A stretch of 64,000 nucleotides of DNA, from the NCBI RefSeq assembly GCF_009601505.1, contig NZ_WITC01000059.1, forward strand, positions 17,919 to 81,918. The letters are read 5' to 3'. Position 1 is the first letter of the stretch. Each line of letters opens with the position of its first letter. A program made the translations under genes and the position numbers. The stretch comes from Sinorhizobium terangae (GTDB lineage: Bacteria > Pseudomonadota > Alphaproteobacteria > Rhizobiales > Rhizobiaceae). Of the stretch, positions 8,601-17,286 are shown in pieces. The notes beneath the pieces were generated by a model. The model was not told the DNA's origin and made no database searches. It was given only the letters and a program-made list of their open reading frames with translations.

Positions 8601-9901
8601 GCGGTCTTCTGATTGCTGCCCCGAGTTCCGGCTCGGGCAAGACCACGGTGACGCTCGGACTGATGCGGGCGCTGAGGAGGCGTGACGTTGCCATTGCACC
8701 CGGCAAGGCCGGGCCTGACTATATCGATCCCGCCTTCCACACCGCTGCAAGCGGCGAACCTTGCTTTAACTTCGACCCCTGGGCGATGCGCTCCGAATTG
8801 CTCATCGACAACGCCGGGCGGGCGGTGGCCGGCGGTCGGACGCTGGTCGTCGAGGCGATGATGGGACTCTACGACGGTGCCGCCGACGGCACGGGCGCGC
8901 CGGCGGATCTCGCAGCGACGCTAGGGCTCGCCGTGGTTCTCGTCGTCGATTGTGCCCGCCTGTCCCATTCGGTGGCGGCGCTGGTGCGCGGTTACGCCGA
9001 TTACCGCGACGAGATCCGCGTCGCCGGCGTCATCCTCAACAAAGTGGGCAGCGACCGACATGAGATGATGCTGCGCGATGCGCTCGACAGGGCAGGTGTG
9101 ACGATTTTCGGCGTCCTCCGGCAAGATAGCTCGTTGAAGCTGCCGGAGCGGCACCTGGGCCTTGTGCAGGCCGGCGAGCACGGAGGACTGGAACCGTTTA
9201 TCGAGCACGCGGCGGATCTTGTCGAGGCAAATTGCGATCTCGATGCGATGCTGGCTGCCGCAACACCCCCACCACCGCAGACGGCCAAGTCCGAAATCGC
9301 CACTCTGAAGCCGCTCGGCCAGCGAATCGCCATCGCCCGCGACGTCGCCTTCGCCTTCTGCTATGCGCACCTTATTGCCGGTTGGCGCGGGCAGGGTGCG
9401 GAAATTTCCTTCTTCTCGCCGCTAGACGACGAAGCGCCCGAAAGGGGCGTTGACGCGATTTATCTCCCCGGCGGCTATCCCGAGCTGCACGCCGAAAAAC
9501 TGGCCGGGGCGACGCAGTTCCGCAAGGGCTTGCAAAGCGCCGTGGAGGCGGGCGTGCGTATCTTCGGCGAGTGCGGCGGCTACATGACGCTCGGCGAAGG
9601 GCTTGTCGGGGCGGATGGCAGGCGTTACGAAATGCTTGGCCTTTTGCCGCTGGTGACCAGTTTTGCCGAGCGCAAGCGGCATCTCGGCTACCGGCGCGTC
9701 GCGCCGCTCGACAACGCATTTTTCGATGGACCGATGACGGCGCACGAGTTCCACTACGCGACCATTGTATCCGAAGGGGCGGCCGAACCGCTCTTTACGG
9801 TTCATGACGCGGCGGGCAACGATCTCGGCCAGGCCGGCCTCAGGCGCGGGAATGTCGCCGGCTCCTTCATGCACCTTATCGATCTCTCGGGCAGACAATG
9901 A
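8597..9901 (+). CDS. cobB: CobB, hydrogenobyrinic acid a,c-diamide synthase
   Basis: Glutamine-dependent amidation of the a and c carboxylates of hydrogenobyrinic acid, upstream of cobalt insertion by CobN. It has 434 residues with an N-terminal DethioBsynth-like ATPase domain (APSSGSGKTTVTLGL P-loop at about 8-22, GKAGPDYIDPAFH). The C-terminal class I glutamine amidotransferase domain carries the nucleophile motif GECGGYMTLGEGL. Both ends overlap neighbours by ATGA (cobA upstream, cobC downstream), indicating a tightly coupled operon. Confidence 0.95.
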   Translation: MSGLLIAAPSSGSGKTTVTLGLMRALRRRDVAIAPGKAGPDYIDPAFHTAASGEPCFNFDPWAMRSELLIDNAGRAVAGGRTLVVEAMMGLYDGAADGTGAPADLAATLGLAVVLVVDCARLSHSVAALVRGYADYRDEIRVAGVILNKVGSDRHEMMLRDALDRAGVTIFGVLRQDSSLKLPERHLGLVQAGEHGGLEPFIEHAADLVEANCDLDAMLAAATPPPPQTAKSEIATLKPLGQRIAIARDVAFAFCYAHLIAGWRGQGAEISFFSPLDDEAPERGVDAIYLPGGYPELHAEKLAGATQFRKGLQSAVEAGVRIFGECGGYMTLGEGLVGADGRRYEMLGLLPLVTSFAERKRHLGYRRVAPLDNAFFDGPMTAHEFHYATIVSEGAAEPLFTVHDAAGNDLGQAGLRRGNVAGSFMHLIDLSGRQ

Positions 9902-10899
9902 CCGCTCCCATCCTTCATGGCGGCGGCGTCACCGAGGCCGCCGCGCGTTTCGGCGGTACCCCGGCCGAGTGGCTCGACCTTTCGACAGGGATCAACCCGT
10001 GCCCGGTTTCATTGCCGGAGATCGATCTGAGCGTCTGGCACCGCCTTCCGGACCGGCATGCCGAGGAGGCGGCACGTCTTGCCGCGAGCCGCTACTATGG
10101 AACCGGTGACGCCATGCCCCTGCCGGTGCCCGGCACCCAGGCCGCGATCCAGTTGCTGCCGCGGCTCGTCGACGCCGGGCGACGCGCCGCCGTCTTCGCG
10201 CCGACCTATGGCGAATACGCCCGCGTGCTTTCCGCTGCGGGCTTCACGATTGATCCCGTCCGGCACGTCGACGATCTTGCCGCCGCGCACGGTCTCGCCG
10301 TGGTCGTCAATCCCAACAACCCGACCGGTCGGCTTTTTCCGCCCGAGGAAATCCTTGCCATGGCGGTGGCCATGAAAGCCCATGGCGGCTTCTTGGTGGT
10401 CGACGAGGCCTTCGGCGATCTCGAGCCGGATGCGAGCGTCGCCCGCTATGCAGCAACCTCTGACAATCTCATCGTCTTCCGCTCCTTCGGCAAGTTCTTC
10501 GGCCTCGCGGGCCTGAGGCTCGGCTTCGTTATCGCTCGCGCCTCTGTGCTCGCGGCGTTCCGCGAGTGGCTCGGTCCCTGGGCCGTTTCCGGCCCGGCGC
10601 TCGCCATTTCGACGAAACTCATGGAAGGCGACACTGAGGTGATCGCGAGGGGCATTCTCGCGCGCAAGGCCGGTCTCGATACGGTACTCAGTGCGGCCGG
10701 CCTGAAGATCGCGGGCGGCACGGGCCTTTTCACACTGGTCGATAACGATCGGGCATGCGAAGTTCATGCCGCGCTTTGCGAAGCGCACATCCTGACGCGC
10801 AAGTTCGACTACAATCCGCACTGGCTCAGGATCGGACTCACCCCGGACGAAAACGGCGATCGGCGCCTTGCCGAAGCTTTGCAGCGGACAGGTGTGTAA
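9898..10899 (+). CDS. cobC: CobC, PLP-dependent enzyme for the aminopropanol linker
   Basis: A fold-type I aminotransferase-like protein, 333 residues. The motifs include NPNNPTGRLFPPEEI, VVDEAFGDLEPD and the PLP-lysine segment SFGKFFGLAGLRLGF. CobC, like CobD of Salmonella, acts in making or attaching (R)-1-amino-2-propanol (or its phosphate) to cobyric acid. The start ATG overlaps the cobB stop, and the stop TAA directly abuts the cobD start codon. Confidence 0.92.
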   Translation: MTAPILHGGGVTEAAARFGGTPAEWLDLSTGINPCPVSLPEIDLSVWHRLPDRHAEEAARLAASRYYGTGDAMPLPVPGTQAAIQLLPRLVDAGRRAAVFAPTYGEYARVLSAAGFTIDPVRHVDDLAAAHGLAVVVNPNNPTGRLFPPEEILAMAVAMKAHGGFLVVDEAFGDLEPDASVARYAATSDNLIVFRSFGKFFGLAGLRLGFVIARASVLAAFREWLGPWAVSGPALAISTKLMEGDTEVIARGILARKAGLDTVLSAAGLKIAGGTGLFTLVDNDRACEVHAALCEAHILTRKFDYNPHWLRIGLTPDENGDRRLAEALQRTGV

Positions 10900-11883
10900 T
10901 TGACTTTTGAAATTTTCCTCATCCTCGTTGTCGCACTGGTCATCGACCGCCTGGTCGGCGATCCCGACTGGCTCTGGGAGCGCGTGACCCATCCGGTCGT
11001 CTTTTTTGGCAAGGGGATCGGACTTTTGGATGAGGCGCTCAATCGCGCCAGCGCGGGAGCGGCAGCCCTGAAGATGAGGGGGCTGGCGGCGATCCTCCTC
11101 CTGCTCGCAGCAAGCATATTGGTCGGCGTCGTCTTTCATCGCTTGTTCGACGTGCTCGGTGCCATTGGCTTCCTGCTGGAAGCCATCGTGGTTGCCGTCT
11201 TTCTTGCGCAGAAGAGCCTCGCGGTTCACGTGATACGCGTGGCGGAGGCCCTGCGTCAAAACGGGCTTGAAGGCGGCAGGGCGGCCGTGTCGATGATCGT
11301 CGGCCGCGATCCGAAGACGCTCGACGAGCCCGGCGTCTGCCGGGCCGCGATCGAAAGCCTTGCGGAAAATTTCTCCGATGGCGTCGTCGCACCTGCCCTC
11401 TGGTACGCCATCGCCGGGCTTCCGGGCCTGTTCGCCTACAAGATGCTGAATACGGCGGATTCGATGATCGGCCACAAGAGCCCGAAATACCTGCATTTCG
11501 GCTGGGCCTCGGCGCGGCTGGATGACCTCGCCAACTGGCCCGCTGCGCGCCTTTCGATCCTGCTGGTAGCCGCCGGCGCCCATTTCAAGCGGGGTGCAGA
11601 GGAAGCGAGAACTGCACTCGAAGTGGCACGCCGCGACCACGGCCTCCATCGATCGCCGAATTCCGGCTGGCCGGAGGCGGCGATGGCTGGGGCCCTGAAC
11701 ATCCAGCTTGCCGGGCCGCGGACCTATGGCGGCGTGAAGGTCGACGAGCCGATGATCAACGAGCCCGGCCGATCGATCGTGACGCCGGAGGATATCGACG
11801 CCGCCGTTTCCGTCTTTTATGGCGCCTGCTCGGCGATGACGCTGGCCTTTGCCGTCGCCGCTCTGATCGCGTCGCTGTTTTAA
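10900..11883 (+). CDS. cobD: CobD, adenosylcobinamide-phosphate synthase membrane protein
   Basis: A multi-spanning membrane protein of the CobD/CbiB family that joins cobyric acid with aminopropanol (phosphate). Family features are DRLVGDPDWLWERVTHPVVF at the N-terminus, SLAENFSDGVVAPALWYAIAGLPG in the middle, and YKMLNTADSMIGHK. The length of 327 residues is normal. The start is a TTG immediately after the cobC stop; no in-frame ATG gives a full-length protein, so a TTG start coupled to cobC is the simplest reading. Confidence 0.93.
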   Translation: MTFEIFLILVVALVIDRLVGDPDWLWERVTHPVVFFGKGIGLLDEALNRASAGAAALKMRGLAAILLLLAASILVGVVFHRLFDVLGAIGFLLEAIVVAVFLAQKSLAVHVIRVAEALRQNGLEGGRAAVSMIVGRDPKTLDEPGVCRAAIESLAENFSDGVVAPALWYAIAGLPGLFAYKMLNTADSMIGHKSPKYLHFGWASARLDDLANWPAARLSILLVAAGAHFKRGAEEARTALEVARRDHGLHRSPNSGWPEAAMAGALNIQLAGPRTYGGVKVDEPMINEPGRSIVTPEDIDAAVSVFYGACSAMTLAFAVAALIASLF

Positions 11884-11907
11884 TTTTCTTCTATTTCTCC
11901 ATTCCGT

Positions 11908-12672
11908 TTGTCGCGGGTAGTGACTGCATTGTGGAATGAGACATCGAAACGCAGGCCGCTCATCATCGCCCATCGCGCTGGCGCGGCTCTTGCTGCGGAG
12001 AATACTATCGGCGCCCTCAATGCGGCAGCGGCGGCCGGCGCCGATGCCATCGAGACCGATGTTCGCAGGGCAAGGGATGGAGCCCTTGTCTGCATGCACG
12101 ACGCGGATCTTCGGCGACTATGCGGCGACACGCGTACGGTTGCAGAGTTTCATCTGGCGACACTGCGGAGCTTGTTGCCGGCGGTAATGACATTAAGAGA
12201 CGCCCTTGCTGCTTCACATCCGCTGGGCATTCTGCTCGACGTCAAGCTCATGGAAGAACGGCATCTTCCTCAGATTATCGGCGAAATCGTGCTCATGGAT
12301 GCGGCCGAGCGGACGCTGCTTGGTTTGCGTGACATCGGGCTCATCGGCGCCGCGCAAGATATCACGGCGGGTATCGCTGTTCTCGCTTTCCTGGAGGAGC
12401 CAGACTCTGCTCCAGAGGCGCGGCGAGCAGGAGCCAACTGGTTCAGGCTGTGGCAGGGTGATGCGACGTCTGAACGCGCTGCTGCCGTGCGTGACGCGGG
12501 CATGTGTCTCGCTGTGATGGTTGGTCAACCGCGGACGATCCCTCGTGCGGAGTACCCGCCGTTTCCTGTCGGTCAGGTCGATCGGGAAGGGCTTGATAGG
12601 CTGCGAACGATAGCGCCGGACGCAATTCTTCTCGATGATCCGCGTTTGGCTACGGCAGGCGTCTACAGATAG
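11908..12672 (+). CDS. Glycerophosphodiester phosphodiesterase family protein (UgpQ-like)
   Basis: A TIM-barrel GDPD-family protein of about 254 residues. The conserved catalytic and metal residues are visible: IIAHRAG (His-Arg), ENTIGAL, AIETDVRRARDGALVCMHD (Glu-x-Asp and the second His), and LDVKL. The expected role is hydrolysis of glycerophosphodiesters to glycerol-3-phosphate and an alcohol; there is no signal peptide, so a cytoplasmic location is inferred. It lies 24 bases after cobD and converges on fnrN. The start is uncertain: TTG 11908 or GTG 11920, neither with a strong ribosome site. Confidence 0.82.
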   Translation: MSRVVTALWNETSKRRPLIIAHRAGAALAAENTIGALNAAAAAGADAIETDVRRARDGALVCMHDADLRRLCGDTRTVAEFHLATLRSLLPAVMTLRDALAASHPLGILLDVKLMEERHLPQIIGEIVLMDAAERTLLGLRDIGLIGAAQDITAGIAVLAFLEEPDSAPEARRAGANWFRLWQGDATSERAAAVRDAGMCLAVMVGQPRTIPRAEYPPFPVGQVDREGLDRLRTIAPDAILLDDPRLATAGVYR

Positions 12673-12706
12673 AGGGCTGACTACGACGCAACGCGGTGCT
12701 TTTGCG

Positions 12707-13444
12707 TCAATCAATGCCGGCGAAGCGCATCAGACGGCCGATGTCGGGGACAATGACGCGACGGCTGTTTTCGACACGGATTACGCCGTCCTTGCGCAGC
12801 TTGGTGACCTGGCGGCTCACGGTTTCGATGGTGAGGCCGAGATAGTCGGCGATGTCGGCGCGAGACAGCGGCAGGTCGAATTCTGTGGCGGTGCCGTGCT
12901 CCGGGTCGATGTGGGTGGCGATGAGGTAGAGGAAGCTCGCGACCTTTTCCTGGGCGGTCTTGCGGCCGAGCGTCAGCATCCAGTCGCGTGCCTCGTCAAG
13001 TTCTTTCAGAGCTTGTTCGTGCAGCCGGTGCTCAAGGCCAGGCGCTTCCGTGACAAGCCGCTCGACGACCGCACGCGGGAAAGCGCAGATGTCGATGCCG
13101 GTTGCGGCCTCGGCGCTCAGCGCGCTTTCGCGGGTAAAGGGTCGACCCATGAAGTCGGGCGCGAACTGCAGGCCGACGATCTGCTGGCGGCCGTCGGAGA
13201 GCATCTTGCTGAGCTTCACGACACCGCGAATGATGTTGGCGTAATTGCTGGTCGTTTCGCCCTGGCCGACCATCTCGCTGCCGGGATCGACCCGCCGGCG
13301 CGTCGAATGACGGCTGAGCTCAGTCAACTGGCTTGGCGTGAGGGTGCCGCAGACTCCGCCGTGGCGTGCCTCGCAGGCGAGGCAGACGACTGGAATGTCT
13401 GAATTATGGATGTCCTTGCGGCTTTGTTCGCTCACGATTTGCAT
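12707..13444 (-). CDS. fnrN: FnrN, oxygen-sensing Crp/Fnr-type transcription activator
   Basis: A 245-residue CRP/FNR regulator. It has an N-terminal cysteine cluster (CLACEARHGGVC; Cys21, Cys24, Cys32 from the chosen start) plus a central Cys120 in GIDICAF. This is the set needed for an oxygen-labile [4Fe-4S] cluster, so it is an FNR/FnrN rather than a FixK protein lacking cysteines. The helix-turn-helix segment ETVSRQVTKLRKDGVI matches the FNR recognition helix that reads TTGAT half-sites. ATG 13444 was chosen over an upstream TTG. The gene is divergent from hemN, with a perfect FNR box between. Likely targets in the window are hemN, fixN, fixG and fnrN itself. Confidence 0.92.
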   Translation of the reverse strand: MQIVSEQSRKDIHNSDIPVVCLACEARHGGVCGTLTPSQLTELSRHSTRRRVDPGSEMVGQGETTSNYANIIRGVVKLSKMLSDGRQQIVGLQFAPDFMGRPFTRESALSAEAATGIDICAFPRAVVERLVTEAPGLEHRLHEQALKELDEARDWMLTLGRKTAQEKVASFLYLIATHIDPEHGTATEFDLPLSRADIADYLGLTIETVSRQVTKLRKDGVIRVENSRRVIVPDIGRLMRFAGID

Positions 13445-13547
13445 CTTTCTGCCTCGCCGTTTGTCCAGACCAAAGAGGAACGTCGCTGCCAAATCAAGAG
13501 TTGGCCCGGGTAAATCCGCAAAGCGCGAAACAATGTCTCAGCCGGAC

Positions 13548-13561
13548 TTAACGAATGTCAA
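13548..13561. promoter_or_regulatory. Weak FNR/FixK-box candidate upstream of fnrN
   Basis: TTAACGAATGTCAA matches the TTGAT-N4-ATCAA consensus imperfectly. It lies between the perfect box and the fnrN start, the place where rhizobial fnrN genes can carry a second, autoregulatory anaerobox. Tentative. Confidence 0.35.
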
Positions 13562-13586
13562 TTTAGCTCGCTCCGTAAGCGGGCAT

Positions 13587-13600
13587 TTGATCAAGATCAA
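13587..13600. promoter_or_regulatory. FNR/FnrN box between fnrN and hemN
   Basis: TTGATCAAGATCAA is a perfect match to the TTGAT-N4-ATCAA consensus. It sits about 130 bases upstream of the hemN start and about 145 bases upstream of fnrN on the other strand, so it could activate either or both genes at low oxygen. Confidence 0.88.
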
Positions 13601-13731
13601 AAAAAGCTTGTCCGCGGCAATTTATTCTCGCGTCCACAATGGTCCCCGGCGCCGGCGCCATGGCGGGCCAAGAACCGTCGGCGATCGGCTCCGGCGATAG
13701 CAATAAACGACGTGTCAGAGTGGAGATTAGG

Positions 13732-15081
13732 ATGGAAGATGCACTCGTCTTGAAGCATGCGGCGCCGGTGCCGCGCTACACCAGCTATCCGACCGCGCCG
13801 CATTTTTCGGACGCAATCGGCAACGCGGAATACGAGAGCTGGCTTGGCGCGATCGGCGACGGCGAGAGCCTGTCGCTTTACGCACATATTCCCTATTGCG
13901 ATCGTCTTTGCTGGTTCTGCGCCTGCCATACGAAGCAGACGCTTCGCTATGATCCAGTGGCCGACTATTTGGCGGGCTTGCAGCGCGAGATCGAGGCGAT
14001 CGGCAAACGGGTGAATGGCGGCGCGCGCGTCACTGCCTTGCACCTCGGCGGCGGCTCGCCGACTCTCGTCCGGCCCGACGATCTCGTCGCGCTCAAGAGC
14101 CAATTCTCGCGGCATTTCACCTTTGGCCAGGATTGCGAGATCAGCGTCGAGATGGATCCGAACGACCTCGACGAGGCGCGCCATGATGCGCTGGCGGCGA
14201 TCGGCATGACCAGGGCGAGTTTCGGCATCCAGGATTTCGATCCGGTCGTGCAGCAAGCGATCAACCGTATCCAGACCTATGAGCAGACGCGCGACGCGAT
14301 CGAGGCGTCGCGAGCGCGCGGCGTGCGTTCCGTCAATTGCGATGTGCTCTACGGACTGCCGCACCAAACGATGACGACACTTGAGCGGACCATCGATGCG
14401 GTACTGTCGCTTAGGCCCGATCGGGTCGCGCTGTTCGGCTACGCCCATGTGCCTTGGATGAAGAAGCATCAGCAGATGATCCCGGAGGAGAGCTTGCCAG
14501 ACGTCCTCGCGCGCTACGCGCAGATGTCGCGGGCGGCGGAAATGCTCGTCGCCGCCGGTTACGAGGCGATTGGCATCGACCATTTCGCTCGGCCTGCGGA
14601 CACGCTCGCCGTTGCCAGCCGGGAAGGGCGGTTGCGGCGGAATTTCCAGGGTTACACCGACGACACGGCCGAAACGCTGATTGGTCTCGGCGCGTCGTCG
14701 ATCGGCCAGTTCCGCGAGGGCTATGTGCAGAACATGCCGGCGACCGGAGAGTATCTGCGCCGGGCGGAGCAGGGCGGTCTTGCCGCCGTTCGCGGTTATG
14801 CGCTCACCCCGGAGGACCGGCTGCGGGCACGGGTGATCTCGCTCGTCATGTGCGAGTTCGGCTTTTCCTTCGCGCGCATCGAAGCGGAGTTCCCGGCGCT
14901 CGCCGCATCGATCATCGAGGAGGCCCGGCTTTTCCGCGCGCGCGATGCCGACGGCCTTTCGACGATCGAGGCTGGCGTCTTCAAGCTGACGGCGCGCGGA
15001 CGGCCCTTCGCCCGCTCGGTTGCAGCCGCATTCGACGCTCATCTTTCCGGCGGGCCCGGCCGCCATTCGGTCGCTGTTTAG
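13732..15081 (+). CDS. hemN: HemN, oxygen-independent coproporphyrinogen III dehydrogenase
   Basis: A radical SAM enzyme converting coproporphyrinogen III to protoporphyrinogen IX without oxygen, supplying haem when oxygen is scarce. The cluster-binding motif CDRLCWFCAC (CxxxCxxC) lies near residue 60, preceded by YAHIPYC. LHLGGGSPTL and SVEMDPNDL follow, with the HemN C-terminal domain at the end. The length of 449 residues is typical. ATG 13732 was chosen because GGAG lies 9-12 bases upstream and the protein then begins like HemN (RYTSYPTAPHF near residue 15). Regulation by FnrN is inferred from the upstream box. Confidence 0.95.
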   Translation: MEDALVLKHAAPVPRYTSYPTAPHFSDAIGNAEYESWLGAIGDGESLSLYAHIPYCDRLCWFCACHTKQTLRYDPVADYLAGLQREIEAIGKRVNGGARVTALHLGGGSPTLVRPDDLVALKSQFSRHFTFGQDCEISVEMDPNDLDEARHDALAAIGMTRASFGIQDFDPVVQQAINRIQTYEQTRDAIEASRARGVRSVNCDVLYGLPHQTMTTLERTIDAVLSLRPDRVALFGYAHVPWMKKHQQMIPEESLPDVLARYAQMSRAAEMLVAAGYEAIGIDHFARPADTLAVASREGRLRRNFQGYTDDTAETLIGLGASSIGQFREGYVQNMPATGEYLRRAEQGGLAAVRGYALTPEDRLRARVISLVMCEFGFSFARIEAEFPALAASIIEEARLFRARDADGLSTIEAGVFKLTARGRPFARSVAAAFDAHLSGGPGRHSVAV

Positions 15082-15113
15082 CAACACCGCATTTTTAATC
15101 GCTAAAGCAATCG

Positions 15114-15157
15114 GCACGGCAAAAGCCAAGAGGCATTGGCTTTTGCCGTGCATTTTT
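15114..15157 (+). terminator. Rho-independent terminator after hemN
   Basis: A 16-bp perfect stem, GCACGGCAAAAGCCAA at 15114-15129 paired with its complement at 15136-15151, has a 6-base loop and is followed by ATTTTTC. It lies 33 bases after the hemN stop and before acpXL. Confidence 0.9.
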
Positions 15158-15198
15158 CTATAGGGATCGCCAAGACTCGATTTTCATGAGGTATGCGC

Positions 15199-15477
15199 GT
15201 GACAGCAACATTCGACAAGGTCGCCGATATTATTGCGGAAACCAGCGAGATCGATCGCGAGACGATCAAGCCGGAAAGCCACACGATCGATGATCTCGGC
15301 ATTGACAGCCTGGACTTCCTCGACATCGTTTTTGCGATCGACAAGGAATTCGGGATCAAGATCCCGCTCGAGCAGTGGACTCAGGAAGTCAACGAAGGCA
15401 AGGTGTCGACCGAGGAATACTTCGTGCTGAAGAATCTTTGTGCGAAGATCGACGAACTTCGGGCCGCTAAAGCCTGA
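15199..15477 (+). CDS. acpXL: AcpXL, acyl carrier protein for the very-long-chain lipid A fatty acid
   Basis: A 92-residue specialised acyl carrier protein carrying the growing 27-hydroxyoctacosanoyl chain (family knowledge). The phosphopantetheine attachment site is the Ser in [16 protein letters not shown]. The protein is longer than housekeeping ACP and ends with the AcpXL-type tail [18 protein letters not shown] 15199 was chosen because GAGG at 15187-15190 is correctly spaced; ATG 15193, two codons upstream, is too close to it. It is the first gene of the acpXL-lpxXL cluster and is bounded by hairpins on both sides, so it may be transcribed at a higher level than the enzymes downstream. 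Confidence 0.95.
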   Translation: MTATFDKVADIIAETSEIDRETIKPESHTIDDLGIDSLDFLDIVFAIDKEFGIKIPLEQWTQEVNEGKVSTEEYFVLKNLCAKIDELRAAKA

Positions 15478-15509
15478 CCCTTCCGCTGACGCGGTTCGAC
15501 CCGTTTCAC

Positions 15510-15557
15510 GATGCCGCCTGTCGCGTACCGCGCTTGACAGGCGGCATCGGCGTTTTT
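15510..15557 (+). terminator. Terminator or attenuator hairpin after acpXL
   Basis: A 13-bp inverted repeat, GATGCCGCCTGTC at 15510-15522 with its complement at 15536-15548, is followed by GGCGTTTTT. It lies 32 bases after acpXL and 35 before fabZXL within an otherwise same-strand cluster. It could terminate part of the acpXL transcription and set carrier protein above enzyme level. Confidence 0.8.
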
Positions 15558-15591
15558 ACTTGAGCCCGAAACCAAACGGGGATCAGCCTTC

Positions 15592-16068
15592 ATGCTCCTT
15601 GAATACTTCCAGATGATCGACCGCGTCGAAACGGTGGATCTTGCGGTGGGCCGCCTGACGGCGCGGTCCGTCGTTCCGGAAAAGAGCCCCGTCTTCGAGG
15701 GGCATTTTCCGGGTTATCCCTTGGTTCCGGGCGTACTCCTGATCGAGACCATGGCGCAGGCCTCGGGTTTCCTCGTGCTCGCCGCGACGAAATTTGCAAC
15801 GATGCCCTTCCTGATGTCGGTCGACGGCGCCAAGATGCGCACCTTCGTGGAGCCTTCCACCGAGCTTGAGATCGAGGCGCTGCTGGAGCATGAAGGATCC
15901 GGCTTTGCCGTAACCAAGGCCAAGATCACCTCGGGCGGCAAGAAGATATGCGATGCCCAGCTGAAGCTGAGAACGATGCCGTTCGACCAGGTGCCGCTCG
16001 GCGATATAGTTCGCAAGCGCGCCGAGGAGCTCGGATTGATGGCCGCGACGGCCGGTTCGGAGAAGTGA
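15592..16068 (+). CDS. fabZXL: FabZXL, 3-hydroxyacyl-ACP dehydratase
   Basis: A single hot-dog-fold dehydratase of 158 residues. It carries the FabZ active-site pattern FEGHFPGYPLVPGVLLIETMAQ (His at FEGHFPG, Glu in LLIETMAQ), here within residues 24-45. It would remove water from 3-hydroxyacyl-AcpXL in the elongation cycle for the lipid A very-long-chain fatty acid. ATG 15592 follows GGGGATCA. The gene ends 2 bases before fabF2XL, suggesting coupled expression. Confidence 0.92.
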   Translation: MLLEYFQMIDRVETVDLAVGRLTARSVVPEKSPVFEGHFPGYPLVPGVLLIETMAQASGFLVLAATKFATMPFLMSVDGAKMRTFVEPSTELEIEALLEHEGSGFAVTKAKITSGGKKICDAQLKLRTMPFDQVPLGDIVRKRAEELGLMAATAGSEK

Positions 16069-16070
16069 AT

Positions 16071-17273
16071 ATGAGGAAATCCGCAAACGACGTGGTGATC
16101 ACTGGCGTCGGCATCGTGACGAGCCAGGGCGTCGGCGTCGAGCCGCATGTGGCGTTGTTGAGCGCTGCTGAACCGCCGAAAGTGCGCATCGAAACCGAAC
16201 GTTTCGCTCCCTATCCGGTCCATCCGCTGCCGGAAATCGACTGGTCCCACCAGATCGCCAAGCGTGGCGACCAGCGGCAGATGGAAAACTGGCAGCGCCT
16301 CGGCGTCTTTGCCGCCGGCTTGGCCCTGGATGACGCCGGGCTCAAGGACAATCTCGAAGCCTGCGGCAGCATGGACATGATTGTGGCCGCCGGCGGCGGC
16401 GAGCGTGACATCAACGTCGACTCGCTGATCGTGGACGAGGGTCTGAAGCGCAACGATCGCGAGCAACTCCTGAACGAGAAGCTGACCACGGAATTGCGCC
16501 CGACGCTCTTTCTTGCACAGCTCTCCAACCTGCTCGCCGGCAATATTTCCATCGTCCACAAGGTTACGGGCTCTTCGCGCACCTTCATGGGCGAGGAGGC
16601 CGCGGGCATTTCGGCCTTCGAAACCGCCTTCGCCCGCATCAAGGCCGGCCAGTCGACCCATACGCTAGTCGGCGGTGCGTTTTCGGCCGAGCGCATCGAC
16701 ATCATCCTGCTGATCGAAGCCATCCAGGGCTGCGCGGTTGGCGACTGGCATCCGATCTGGTCGCGTAAGCCGGAGGACGGCGGCGGTCTCATCCTCGGTT
16801 CGGTCGGCGCCTTCCTCGTGCTCGAATCGCGCCAATATGCCGAGGCGCGCGGCGCCCGCATCTATGCCTCGATCGAGGCGGTCGGCGGCGATCGCGGCAG
16901 CCGCCAGGATGGGCGGCTTGAGGCACGTCTTGCCGATCTCGCGGCACCGGCGGCCGCGTTCGAGCCGCAGTCGACCGTCGTCTTTTCGGGAACCACCGGC
17001 TTCCACGATCTCGCTCGCCGCGAGAAGGCTTTTCTCGAAACTGAACTCGCTGGTCGGCCTGTCCGCGCCTATGGCGGTCTCGTCGGGCATGGCATCGAGG
17101 CACAGTTTCCCGTGGGCCTGGCGCTCGCGGCACTTTCGCTCGGCCACGCCGCCAAGGTACCGCCCTTCGATGCCGATGCTGAAGCCGTGATGACGGCACC
17201 GGCCAAGACGGCGGTCGTCACGACGATCGGCCACGCCCGCGGCGAAGGTGTCGCCGTGCTTTCTGCGGAATAA
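16071..17273 (+). CDS. fabF2XL: FabF2XL, ketosynthase-like protein without the catalytic residues
   Basis: A 400-residue thiolase-fold beta-ketoacyl-ACP synthase homologue in the acpXL cluster, starting with the KS-type VVITGVGIVTSQG. The catalytic triad is not intact. The nucleophile elbow, normally with Cys, reads IVHKVTGSSRTFMGEEAAG. The usual NAHGTST histidine region reads VVFSGTTGFHD. Only the second histidine region (GGLVGHGIEAQF) keeps a His. This resembles chain-length-factor partners of type II polyketide synthases, so I infer a non-catalytic partner of FabF1XL that shapes the very-long acyl chain. The sequence is otherwise well formed with normal codon use, so decay is unlikely. It is followed 13 bases later by fabF1XL. 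Confidence 0.88.
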   Translation: MRKSANDVVITGVGIVTSQGVGVEPHVALLSAAEPPKVRIETERFAPYPVHPLPEIDWSHQIAKRGDQRQMENWQRLGVFAAGLALDDAGLKDNLEACGSMDMIVAAGGGERDINVDSLIVDEGLKRNDREQLLNEKLTTELRPTLFLAQLSNLLAGNISIVHKVTGSSRTFMGEEAAGISAFETAFARIKAGQSTHTLVGGAFSAERIDIILLIEAIQGCAVGDWHPIWSRKPEDGGGLILGSVGAFLVLESRQYAEARGARIYASIEAVGGDRGSRQDGRLEARLADLAAPAAAFEPQSTVVFSGTTGFHDLARREKAFLETELAGRPVRAYGGLVGHGIEAQFPVGLALAALSLGHAAKVPPFDADAEAVMTAPAKTAVVTTIGHARGEGVAVLSAE

Positions 17274-17286
17274 GGGGGCTCGAACC

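Noticed and set aside
16071..17273. fabF2XL as a decayed pseudogene
   Set aside because: No stops or frameshifts, normal length, normal codon use and tight spacing in the operon; only active-site positions differ.
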